DNA of 64,000 nucleotides from Alphaproteobacteria bacterium (GTDB lineage Bacteria; Pseudomonadota; Alphaproteobacteria; JAAEOK01): assembly GCA_024244705.1 (NCBI GenBank), contig JAAEOK010000061.1, positions 1 to 64,000 of the forward strand, read 5' to 3'. The translations under genes and the position numbers were made by a program. Below the pieces are notes generated by a model. The model did not search any database, had not been told where the DNA came from, and saw only the letters and a list, made by a program, of their open reading frames with translations. Below are positions 53,953-64,000 of this stretch, piece after piece. Every line of letters begins with the position of its first letter. Position 1 is the stretch's first letter.

Positions 53953-54567
53953 ATGACCGACGCTTCGACGCACCGGGGACGCCATGCACCGGCCACCGCC
54001 CGCAACCGCGACGCGATCCTGGCGGTGCTCGAACGAGTGCTGCCCAACTCGGGTCTGGTTTTGGAAATCGCCAGCGGCACCGGCGAACACGCCGTCCATT
54101 TCGCGGCGCACCTGCCGACCCTTCGGTGGCAGCCGAGCGACCCCGACCCGGCGGCGATCGAGAGCATTTCCGCCTGGAGCGCCGACGCCGCCGGCGACAA
54201 CCTTCACCGGCCCTTGGTCATCGATGCCGCGGCCGAGACCTGGCCCCTTTCCAGCGCCGACGCCGTGGTCTGTAGCAACATGGTTCACATCGCGCCGTGG
54301 TCGGCCGCGGAGGGATTGTTCGCCGGTGCCGCCCGCATCCTGTCGGCGGGGTCGGTGCTTTTTCTTTATGGTCCGTTCAGCGTCGGCGGCGTCCACACGG
54401 CGCCGAGCAACGAGGCGTTCGACCGCTCCTTGCGGCGGCAGAACCCGGCGTGGGGCGTGCGCGACCTCAATGACATCGCGGCCCTGGGTCAGCGCCATCG
54501 GTTCGTCCTGGCCGAGATTGTCGACATGCCGGCCAACAACAAGTCGGTCGTCTTGCGCAGGGTTTAG
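53953..54567 (+). CDS. DUF938 SAM-dependent methyltransferase
   Basis: 204 aa. It starts with the DUF938 pattern (HAPATARNRDAILAVLERVL), then the SAM motif VLEIASGTGEHAVHFAAHLP, VCSNMVHIAPWSAAEGLFAG and LYGPFSVGGVHTAPSNEAFD. The substrate is unknown. It diverges from the TerB gene and converges on hslR. Confidence 0.9.
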   Translation: MTDASTHRGRHAPATARNRDAILAVLERVLPNSGLVLEIASGTGEHAVHFAAHLPTLRWQPSDPDPAAIESISAWSADAAGDNLHRPLVIDAAAETWPLSSADAVVCSNMVHIAPWSAAEGLFAGAARILSAGSVLFLYGPFSVGGVHTAPSNEAFDRSLRRQNPAWGVRDLNDIAALGQRHRFVLAEIVDMPANNKSVVLRRV

Positions 54568-54579
54568 AGCGCCATGTGT

Positions 54580-54966
54580 TCAGACCTGCCGTCCGCGCAG
54601 CCGATCGACGGCGCGGCGGTCGGCCTTTGTCGGCCGGCCGGTGCCTCCGGGCCGCCGCGGCCGCGACGAGTATGCACCGGCAACACGGCTTTCGGGTGTC
54701 GGCGGAGCGAGGTCCTCATAGAGCGTTTGCGCCTCTGTCGCGGGGCCCCTGCGGGTGCCTAGGGCGACGATACGGACAACCCGAATATGGCCGCCCAGGG
54801 GAAAGGTCAGCACATCACCTGGCCGGACCTGGGCATGGGACTTGGTCACGATTTCACGATTGAGCCGCATTTTCGCGCCCTGGCAAAGACGCGCCGCGAG
54901 CGTCCGACTTTTGCAGAACCGGGCCTGCCACAACCACTTGTCGAGACGAAGCGACTCGACGTTCAT
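54580..54966 (-). CDS. hslR: S4-domain RNA-binding protein (Hsp15-like)
   Basis: 128 aa. The S4 domain LRLDKWLWQARFCKSRTLAA and the following CQGAKMRLNREIVTKSHAQV are typical of heat shock protein 15, which binds 50S subunits carrying nascent tRNA after stress. The C-terminal tail is Arg/Pro-rich. Its ATG overlaps the helicase stop (ATGA), so translation is coupled. Confidence 0.9.
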   Translation of the reverse strand: MNVESLRLDKWLWQARFCKSRTLAARLCQGAKMRLNREIVTKSHAQVRPGDVLTFPLGGHIRVVRIVALGTRRGPATEAQTLYEDLAPPTPESRVAGAYSSRPRRPGGTGRPTKADRRAVDRLRGRQV

Positions 54967-57470
54967 GGCGCGATCTTGAGATCCTTGAGCTTGGCAAACG
55001 GCGAATCGGGATTGGTCTTGGCGCGGCCGGCGCGGGCGCTTTTTCCACGCCGGGCGGGTCGCTGTCGCGTCTTGGTGGCGGAAGAAGCGGCATCGGCGAA
55101 GGTGCCGTCTTTGGCGTCGGTTATGAAACCGATTCGGTTCAGCAGATCGGGAAGCTGGCCGGCGTCCATGCCGATCATCGCCGCCAGCGCCGGCGTCGGC
55201 AGGCATGGCCCCTGACCGGCCAGGCGCCGGGCCTCGGCGACCATTCGTTCCAATGCGTCGACACGCACCGCCCATGGGCCGGCACAAGTAAAACCCTGGG
55301 CCCGATAGGCGTCGTCGTCGACGTCAGGCCGGCGCGGGAGCGAAAGGACAGCGGCGGGAATGCGCCCGGCATCGGCACCGTGGTGGACGGCCCACAGGGT
55401 ACGGCGCAGGGCGCGCCCGCGGCCGAGCCCGGACAAGTAGACCGATTCGACTCCGAAGCGGACGCCCAGTCCGCGCAGCGCTTTGCGCGCCTTGCTATCG
55501 AGCGCGTCCAATGTGGTCTTGAGACGTCGGCGCGGCGCGGCGCCGAAAGCCTCGCCGAGCTGAAACGCCAGGGCGCGACACGGCCCATCCATCGCCGCCG
55601 CTCCGGCGTGCAGTCGCAGCAGGGCGCCGAGCTCTTGTTCGACCCGTTGGTTGATCCAAACCGCGACGCGCCGGCGCAACAGTTCGCGGTCGGCGGGCTC
55701 AAGCAGGTCGGTCGCCATGATTCGCACTTGGGGTGCAAGGACATCGCGGCCCGGAACCAGTTCGGCGATAGGCGCATCCAACCAATGTATGCGCCCGACC
55801 TCGTCGAATTTGAATGCCCGGTCCGCCGATTCGCAGCATGCGCGCAGCCGCGCCGGCACCACGCCGCGTAAGGCCAGCAACGCGGCAACACGAATGGCGC
55901 GGGCGTCTTCGCCGGTTGCCGAATCGTCGGCGACGAATTGAAATCCGGCGAGCCGACCGACGAATTGGCCCTCGACGAGCACGTCATCGTCACGGGTGAC
56001 CGCCGCCAACGGCTTTCGCCCGCCGGCCAGACCGCGGGCGAGCGCCGCCGCGCGACGGTCGACAAAGCGCTGGGTGAGCCGCTGATGCAGCGCATCGGAT
56101 AGCCGGTCTTCGATTGCGCGGGTGCGTTCCTGCCAATGGGGCCCATCGTCGAGCCAGGCCGACCGGTGCGAGATATAAGTCCAGGTGCGGATGAACGATA
56201 TGCGTTGGGTCAAGGTTTCGATCTCACCATCGGTGCGATCGATCGCCGCGATTTGCCGCGCCACCCAATCCGTCGGCAGCCGGCCGTCACCGGTGAGGTG
56301 GAGGAAAACCCGTTCGAGGAAGCGGGCGTGGCTGTCGCTGAGAATCTTGCGGAAATCGGGAACCTGGCATACCTCCCACATCAACCGGACCGCGCTCGCA
56401 CCGGTGGCGCGTTCGGCGACCTCGTCACGCCCCGCCAGCATCACCAGCAGGCGCTGGTCGTCGGCTTCCGGCGCCCGCAGCAGAACCGTGTCGGGGGGCG
56501 GCGCGTCGAGCGCCCGTCGAAGCGTCGCAAGCGAAGAGAAATCAAGATCGGCGTTGCGCCAATAGAGCCCCTTCAGGGGGTCGAACGCGTGGCCCTCGAC
56601 CGCGGCAACGGCCTCTTCGTCGATCGCGCCGACGCCGTTCGTGGTGCCGAAGGTGCCGTTGGCGAGATAACGTCCGGCGCGGCCGGCAATCTGACCCAGC
56701 TCATGAGCCGAGAGCGGCCGCTGCCCGAAGCCGTCGAATTTCGATAGAGCGGCAAATGCAACGTGGTTGATGTTCATGTTGAGGCCCATGCCGATCGCAT
56801 CGGTCGCGACCAAATAATCGACCTCACCGGCCTGATACATGCCGACCTGGGCGTTGCGCGTGCGCGGGCTGAGCGCGCCCATGACCACCGCCACGCCGCC
56901 ATGCCGGCGGCGCATGACCTCGGCCAACTCGTAGACGCCCGCGGCCGAGAAGGCGACCGCCGCGCTGCGCGGCGGCAGTCGGGTCAGGCGGCGCGGCCCG
57001 GTGTGGCGGAGGTCGGAAAAACGCGGACGCGAGAGGTATTCGGCTTCGGGTACGAGGCGACGCACCAGCCGGCGAGCGATCTCGGAGCCGAGAAACATGG
57101 TTTCGACGAGACCGCGCGCGTTGAGCAGGCGGTCGGTGAAGATGTGGCCGCGCTCGCGATCCGCGGCGAGTTGGATTTCGTCGACGGCGAGAAAATCGAC
57201 CGCATGGTCGAGCGGCATCGATTCGACGGTACACAGCAGGTAGGCGGGGTTCTTGGGAACGATGCGTTCTTCGCCGGTGATCAAGGCGACCTTGCGCGCG
57301 CCCTTGATCGCAACCACGCGGTCATAATTCTCGCGCGCCAGCAAGCGCAGCGGAAAACCGACCATGCCGCTGCCGTGGACAAGCATGCGCTCGATCGCGA
57401 AGTGGGTCTTGCCGGTGTTGGTCGGACCCAACACGGCAGTGATGCGAGGGCGCGAAGACGGCGCTGACAT
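54963..57470 (-). CDS. SUV3-like RNA helicase
   Basis: 835 aa. Walker A GPTNTGKTH at residues 15-23, motif II DEIQ near 97, LNMNINHV and QIAGRAGRY of motif VI. These are the marks of the Suv3/mgpS DExH group, whose mitochondrial member works with RNA-degrading enzymes. The C-terminal half contains a long helical region (about 440-700) and a Lys/Arg-rich tail (about 790-835). Co-translation with hslR suggests an RNA- or ribosome-related job. It follows pcm by 47 bp. Confidence 0.9.
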   Translation of the reverse strand: MSAPSSRPRITAVLGPTNTGKTHFAIERMLVHGSGMVGFPLRLLARENYDRVVAIKGARKVALITGEERIVPKNPAYLLCTVESMPLDHAVDFLAVDEIQLAADRERGHIFTDRLLNARGLVETMFLGSEIARRLVRRLVPEAEYLSRPRFSDLRHTGPRRLTRLPPRSAAVAFSAAGVYELAEVMRRRHGGVAVVMGALSPRTRNAQVGMYQAGEVDYLVATDAIGMGLNMNINHVAFAALSKFDGFGQRPLSAHELGQIAGRAGRYLANGTFGTTNGVGAIDEEAVAAVEGHAFDPLKGLYWRNADLDFSSLATLRRALDAPPPDTVLLRAPEADDQRLLVMLAGRDEVAERATGASAVRLMWEVCQVPDFRKILSDSHARFLERVFLHLTGDGRLPTDWVARQIAAIDRTDGEIETLTQRISFIRTWTYISHRSAWLDDGPHWQERTRAIEDRLSDALHQRLTQRFVDRRAAALARGLAGGRKPLAAVTRDDDVLVEGQFVGRLAGFQFVADDSATGEDARAIRVAALLALRGVVPARLRACCESADRAFKFDEVGRIHWLDAPIAELVPGRDVLAPQVRIMATDLLEPADRELLRRRVAVWINQRVEQELGALLRLHAGAAAMDGPCRALAFQLGEAFGAAPRRRLKTTLDALDSKARKALRGLGVRFGVESVYLSGLGRGRALRRTLWAVHHGADAGRIPAAVLSLPRRPDVDDDAYRAQGFTCAGPWAVRVDALERMVAEARRLAGQGPCLPTPALAAMIGMDAGQLPDLLNRIGFITDAKDGTFADAASSATKTRQRPARRGKSARAGRAKTNPDSPFAKLKDLKIAP

Positions 57471-57517
57471 GCTTCTAGAGTCGGGCGTTTACCACCCGAT
57501 TGCAAGTGGCGGCAGCG

Positions 57518-58189
57518 CTAATCAGCGCCGACCAGCGGCACGAATGCGACCGGCAGCAAGGTTTCGCGGCGGCAATTCCCGGTTTCATCCTTGGTCACGC
57601 GGACCAGCTTCTGGGTCCATCGGCTGGAGCCGACCGGCACGATCAACTTTCCGCCGGGAGCCAGCTGCTCGATCAACGCGTCCGGTATCTCTGCGCCGGC
57701 GGCGGTGACGATGATTCCGTCGAAGGGCGCCTTCTCCGGCCAACCCTTGCGACCATCGCCATGCCGCACCTCGATATTGCCAAAACCGAGTGTCTGGAGT
57801 CTGTCGGCGGCGTCCGCCGCCAAGGCGGCGATGTACTCGATCGTGTAGACCCGCGCCGCTATGACGGACAAGATCGCGGCCTGATAACCACAACCGGTGC
57901 CGATCTCCAGGACCGTCGACGAACCGGTGAGGTCGAGCAATTCGGACATTATGGCAACGATGTAGGGCTGCGAGATGGTCTGCCCGTGCCCGATCGCCAG
58001 CGGCGCATTGACATAGGCGAGGTGGCGCGAATCGGCCGGCACGAAGGCTTCGCGGGGAACCGAAAGCAGGGCGTCGCGAACCGCGGTGCTGAGCTTTCGC
58101 CGACCGGTCCAGGCCGCGGTCTCGGCGACCTCATCCTCGACCTGCTTGAGCAACGCCTCGCGGGCCGCTGCAAACTCCTCGTGTGCCAT
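57518..58189 (-). CDS. pcm: Protein-L-isoaspartate O-methyltransferase
   Basis: 223 aa. VPREAFVPADSRHLAYVNAP, GHGQTISQPYIVA, the SAM motif VLEIGTGCGYQAAILS and a post-motif DGIIVTAAGAEIPDALIEQL are standard for Pcm. It methylates isoaspartyl residues so that damaged proteins can be repaired. It lies upstream of the helicase-hslR pair and downstream of the DUF1223 gene. Confidence 0.95.
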   Translation of the reverse strand: MAHEEFAAAREALLKQVEDEVAETAAWTGRRKLSTAVRDALLSVPREAFVPADSRHLAYVNAPLAIGHGQTISQPYIVAIMSELLDLTGSSTVLEIGTGCGYQAAILSVIAARVYTIEYIAALAADAADRLQTLGFGNIEVRHGDGRKGWPEKAPFDGIIVTAAGAEIPDALIEQLAPGGKLIVPVGSSRWTQKLVRVTKDETGNCRRETLLPVAFVPLVGAD

Positions 58190-58293
58190 GATCTATTATA
58201 GGCCGGGCCCATGCTAATCGATGCCGCCAAATCGGCGCCCTCACCTTATCCTATGCACTCGTCGGAAGAATCGGGCCGCGTCCGGCGGCAGCC

Positions 58294-59028
58294 CTAATTG
58301 GTCAATCTGACCTGGCCGGCACCGATCACCGGGCCGAGGTCGGCCTGCTGGACGATAATGACGCATCCGTCTCCACCGCTGTCCATCGGCAACGTGAAGG
58401 TGACCGCCGCGCCCTCATAGCGCCCGATCGGCTCGAGCGATCGCACCACGTTGTGGTAGGTCAGCGACCGGTCGGCATTTTCGCCCCGCTTGATGTCGGT
58501 GGTGTGGGCGTCGTCGAACAAGACCATCGTCACCTCGGCGTCGCCGCTGAAAGCGCTCGCCGGGACCGACACCGTCATAAGTCCGTCGGCATTCTTGGCA
58601 AAGGTGAGGTCGAGATTCAGATCGGACGAACTTTTCGCCGCCTCGATGGCGTTAATGACGGCTAGTCGGCGATGGCCGGCCTCGTGGGCTTGGCCCTGGA
58701 ACACCATCTGCGGCGTGTAGATGAATCGCTGGTGCAAGGGCCGGGCATAGGCGCGCTGGCGGTCGGTCCCGGCTTGGGTCGCGAACGGATCGGGCCAACC
58801 GATATAGTCCCAGTAATTGACATGGATTGACAACGGCAACACGTCGTCACGTTGCTTGAGTTCGCCAAGCAATTCGTCGGCCGGCGGACAGGTACTGCAG
58901 CCCTGCGAGGTATAGAGCTCGACCACTACCGGACCGGAGGAGGCCGGAATCGCGGCCGTCGCAATCCACGCCCCGGCCATTATCGCCGCAGCGAATTTCG
59001 CTAACCAAGCTGGTCTCAAATAATACAT
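58294..59028 (-). CDS. DUF1223 secreted thioredoxin-fold protein
   Basis: 244 aa. Signal peptide (hydrophobic core AKFAAAIMAGAWIATAAIP, cleavage near ASS-G). The mature protein opens VVVELYTSQGCSTCPPADEL with a CSTC active-site-like pair, then HVNYWDYIGWPDPF and QMVFQGQAHEAG. This is the DUF1223 family, thioredoxin-like with no settled function. It is probably periplasmic. Confidence 0.9.
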   Translation of the reverse strand: MYYLRPAWLAKFAAAIMAGAWIATAAIPASSGPVVVELYTSQGCSTCPPADELLGELKQRDDVLPLSIHVNYWDYIGWPDPFATQAGTDRQRAYARPLHQRFIYTPQMVFQGQAHEAGHRRLAVINAIEAAKSSSDLNLDLTFAKNADGLMTVSVPASAFSGDAEVTMVLFDDAHTTDIKRGENADRSLTYHNVVRSLEPIGRYEGAAVTFTLPMDSGGDGCVIIVQQADLGPVIGAGQVRLTN

Positions 59029-59337
59029 GCAAACAACATGTTCAGATGCCGTGTCACATGCGAATCACTTATCGGTGAGAGACGTTAACCCTCAAAGATG
59101 TCCATAGCCAGACGGCCTGCCGACTCGATTGGACTCTTGGCCGCGACAAACACCTTGATATTCAAAGAAATAGGGAAATAGGAATCGCCACACAGGCCCC
59201 CGCCGCACTGTCCCGGGAGACGGGGTTCGCAAGGTCACCGCGAAATGAAACGCCGCCGCGTATCGGGCGCGGCCGTGAAATGTACGGCCAGGGCATCGGC
59301 CTTGTCATAGTCGCCAGTGCGGCCCAGCCCCAGCCGT
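59029..59337. other. Intergenic region upstream of DUF1223 gene
   Basis: About 310 bp between the nitroreductase stop and the DUF1223 start. The 59030-59100 and 59150-59190 parts are AT-rich and may hold the DUF1223 promoter. I see no reading frame worth calling and no clear terminator. Confidence 0.5.
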
Positions 59338-60009
59338 CTAATCCTCGATGAAGCGGGCGAATTCGTCGACCTCGACGCGGACGGTGCGGAGCCGGTTCTC
59401 GGGCGCGGCCTCGTCCTCATAGCCCAGCGACATGCCGCAAATGACGACCTGGTCGTCGGGCACGCCGAGGGTCTCGCGGATCACCGCGTGGTAGGGCGCG
59501 AACGCTGCCTGGGGGCAGGTATGGAGCCCCTCCCCGCGCGCCGCCAGCATGATGTTCTGCAGGAACATGCCGAAATCGAGCCAGCTGCCGATCTCGAGGT
59601 CGCGGTCGATGGTGAAGATCATGCCGACCGGGGCATCGAAGAAATCGAAGTTGCGCCCGTGCTGCGCGTGCATGCGCTCTTTCTCGCCGCGTTCGATACC
59701 CAACAGCCCGTAGAGGTCCCAGCCGATCTTGCGGCGCCGGCCGAGATAGGGCTCGCGCCAGTCGGGCGGATAGTAGCGGTATTCCTGGTCGTGCTTGTCG
59801 GGCTCCACGGCCCGGGCGTGGTGAATCGCCGCACTCAAGCGCGCCTTCGCTGGGCCGGTGACAACCCACACCCGCCATGGCTGCATGTTGGTGCCGCTCG
59901 GCGCTCGCGCGGCGGCCCGCAGAATGTGTTCGACGGTCGCGCGCGGTACCGGTCTGTCCAGGAACGCGCGGACGGAGCGCCGGCTGGTGATCGCGTCTTC
60001 GACTTTCAT
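59338..60009 (-). CDS. Nitroreductase family protein
   Basis: 223 aa. It starts KVEDAITSRRSVRAFLDRPV, the FMN-binding RRSVR motif, followed by RAPSGTNMQPWRVWVVTG, and ends with GMSLGYEDEAAPENRLRTVR. The family reduces nitro compounds, quinones or flavins with NAD(P)H. It lies 20 bp after acnA on the same strand and is probably co-transcribed. Confidence 0.92.
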   Translation of the reverse strand: MKVEDAITSRRSVRAFLDRPVPRATVEHILRAAARAPSGTNMQPWRVWVVTGPAKARLSAAIHHARAVEPDKHDQEYRYYPPDWREPYLGRRRKIGWDLYGLLGIERGEKERMHAQHGRNFDFFDAPVGMIFTIDRDLEIGSWLDFGMFLQNIMLAARGEGLHTCPQAAFAPYHAVIRETLGVPDDQVVICGMSLGYEDEAAPENRLRTVRVEVDEFARFIED

Positions 60010-60029
60010 GCCGTGCCCGTCGAATGACT

Positions 60030-62714
<2,685 letters not shown>

Positions 62715-62862
62715 GGCGAAATCCTTTCGATGGCGATACTGGAAACGCCGCGCGGAATCGAAACATTCCGGCGGGCCGTTCCTGCGTCCTTATCTAACGG
62801 GACGGCGGCGGCGAGTCCAGTTCACCACCACCGAACCGGCATCGGCGAGGTGCTCGTCGTCG

Positions 62863-63333
62863 CTATTCGGGGAAGAACTGCTTCATCGCCTCGGCCATTT
62901 CCTCCGGCGTGGCGTCGCGCTGATGGCTGGCAATCGACCAATGATGGCCGAACGGATCCGTCAGCCGGCCAAAGCGGTCGCCCCAAAACATGTCGGCGAG
63001 TGGCATCGTCACGGTGGCGCCGGCGGCCACGGCGCGTTCGAACGCGGCATCGGCGTCCTCGACGTAGTGGTGGAGGGTCACCGGCGAGCCGCCCAACGTC
63101 GTCGGGCCGGCCGATCCCATGTCGGGGAACTCGTCGCCGATGAACACCGCCGCGCCGTCGATACGAATTTCGGCACGCACGATGTGGCTGCCGTCGGGGG
63201 TTGTCTGCCGGTAGACCTCTTCCGCGCCGAAGGCGTTCCTGTAGAATTCGATCGCCGCCGCCGCGCCTTTGACGATGATGTACGGCGTGACCGCGGTCAT
63301 GCCGTCGGGGATCGGTTTCGCATCTGCAGGCAT
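62863..63333 (-). CDS. VOC-superfamily (glyoxalase-like, PhnB type) protein
   Basis: 156 aa. VTPYIIVKGAAAAIEFYRNA, FGAEEVYRQTTPDGSHIVRA and a C-terminal DRFGRLTDPFGHHWSIASHQ are the pattern of the PhnB/YdcP-like group of vicinal-oxygen-chelate proteins. Substrate unknown; some members are metal-dependent lyases or resistance proteins. AGGGAG ahead of the ATG at 63333 supports the start. Confidence 0.88.
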   Translation of the reverse strand: MPADAKPIPDGMTAVTPYIIVKGAAAAIEFYRNAFGAEEVYRQTTPDGSHIVRAEIRIDGAAVFIGDEFPDMGSAGPTTLGGSPVTLHHYVEDADAAFERAVAAGATVTMPLADMFWGDRFGRLTDPFGHHWSIASHQRDATPEEMAEAMKQFFPE

Positions 63334-63519
63334 GCCAATTTCTCCCTGTTCGGATTGGCGCGGGATACGCGCATAGGATGTAGCGAGATATCCTATCGCA
63401 GACCCCGAATTGGCGGAAGCGCGCGAGGGCCGTTCATTTCGCTCCATTCGCCGCCCGCGATGCGCCACAATGGGCGGCAAGTGCGAGCATCCCCGACGCG
63501 GCGCACGGCGGAAGCCGTG

Positions 63520-64000
63520 ATGGGGTGCCATCCGAAGGGGACGTCGTTGATTTTGCGACCCGACGATCGGCCGGACGATTCGGTCCAAACTCGCGAGCTT
63601 GTGGCGCTGGCCGGACTGGTCGTGGTGGCCGCGCTGCTCCGCTTTTATGGCATCGGCGACGAGCCCATCCGCAACGACGAAATCGCCACAATAAATTTCT
63701 CAAGCAAGCCGCCAACTAGGATTTGGGGCGTCGATACCCACCCGCCGCTCTACTACACACTGATGCATTATTGGCTCGCCCTCGGCGATGAGACCGTCGC
63801 CATACGGAGCTTCTCGGCGATTTGGGGGGTGCTGACCGTCCCGCTCGTCTATGGCTTGGGCCGCGTACTCGGGGACGCGCGAGTCGCCGCGATCGCGGCC
63901 CTGCTGTTCGCGATGTCACCGTTCAATATCGTGTTCGCCCAAGAAGCCCGCATGTATACGCTGCTGACCTGGGCCGCGACGCTGGTCATGATGTGCTTGG
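63520..64000 (+). CDS. Polytopic glycosyltransferase (PMT/ArnT-like), 3' end outside window
   Basis: At least 160 aa visible. A first membrane helix (ALAGLVVVAALLRFYGIG) is followed by the periplasmic-loop pattern NDEIATINFS with the acidic pair, DTHPPLYYTLMHYW, and further helices (VPLVYGLG, AAIAALLFAMSPFNIVFAQE). This is the GT-C fold of lipid-linked sugar transferases such as ArnT and PMT. The start is uncertain: ATG 63520 has GGAAG upstream, and TTG 63547 has AAGGGG upstream. Confidence 0.82.
   Translation, partial: MGCHPKGTSLILRPDDRPDDSVQTRELVALAGLVVVAALLRFYGIGDEPIRNDEIATINFSSKPPTRIWGVDTHPPLYYTLMHYWLALGDETVAIRSFSAIWGVLTVPLVYGLGRVLGDARVAAIAALLFAMSPFNIVFAQEARMYTLLTWAATLVMMCL

Overview
The window is GC-rich bacterial chromosome with dense coding and little spacer. 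Gene content (a Liv-type ABC transporter, CarD, FdxA, a Suv3-like helicase overlapping an S4 protein, ExoD, DUF1223, DUF938, SUV3/S4/FdxA/CarD synteny) points to an alphaproteobacterium, most likely in or near the Rhodospirillales. This is inferred from families and gene order only. No rRNA is present; one tRNA gene (Arg, anticodon CCT) is seen.

Layout. 1-820: the 5' end of an unrecognised leftward gene, apparently frameshifted by a 23-bp duplication, then non-coding DNA with intergenic repeats. 820-5467: a TPP riboswitch followed by a four-component Liv-type ABC transporter (binding protein, LivH, a fused LivM-LivG, LivF), so this transporter probably carries thiamine or a thiamine precursor rather than an amino acid. 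5471-15383 (leftward): aceE-aceF-lpdA-pntA-pntB-hydrolase, one tight operon joining pyruvate dehydrogenase (with an E3 carrying two lipoyl domains) to the proton-translocating transhydrogenase. 15472-24067 (leftward): glyoxylate and purine-carbon metabolism, namely glcF, glycerate 2-kinase, a broken MFS transporter, uraD, glxR, hyi, gcl and an IclR regulator. Matching palindromes lie in front of gcl and in front of iclR.

24206-35985: a glycosyltransferase, a P-type cation ATPase, a host-attachment-family protein, an EEP-family hydrolase, a GMC oxidoreductase with a tiny exported peptide, a secreted protein of unknown function, a Nudix hydrolase and a small surface-polysaccharide set (initiating sugar transferase, GT4, WecG/TagA). 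35941-39115: an outer-membrane efflux lipoprotein, an HlyD-type adaptor and a DUF3302 membrane protein. 39234-50298: an FrhB-family iron-sulfur protein, diaminopropionate ammonia-lyase, two small secreted proteins, tRNA-Arg, GT25, ExoD, HCCA isomerase, a lipoprotein, prolyl aminopeptidase, a thermonuclease, a YpsA-like protein and a sensor-type class III adenylate cyclase.

50426-52760: the most unusual stretch. Three tandem paralogous genes encode short peptides with a near-identical twin-arginine-type leader and a cysteine-rich mature part of about 27-30 residues. They follow a phosphoesterase-like protein with eroded metal-site motifs, and then CarD. 53018-64000: FdxA, TerB, DUF938 methyltransferase, HslR, helicase, Pcm, DUF1223, nitroreductase, aconitase, a VOC protein, and the start of a polytopic glycosyltransferase cut by the window edge.

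The best leads for something undescribed are the TPP-controlled Liv-type transporter and the tandem cysteine-rich exported peptides.
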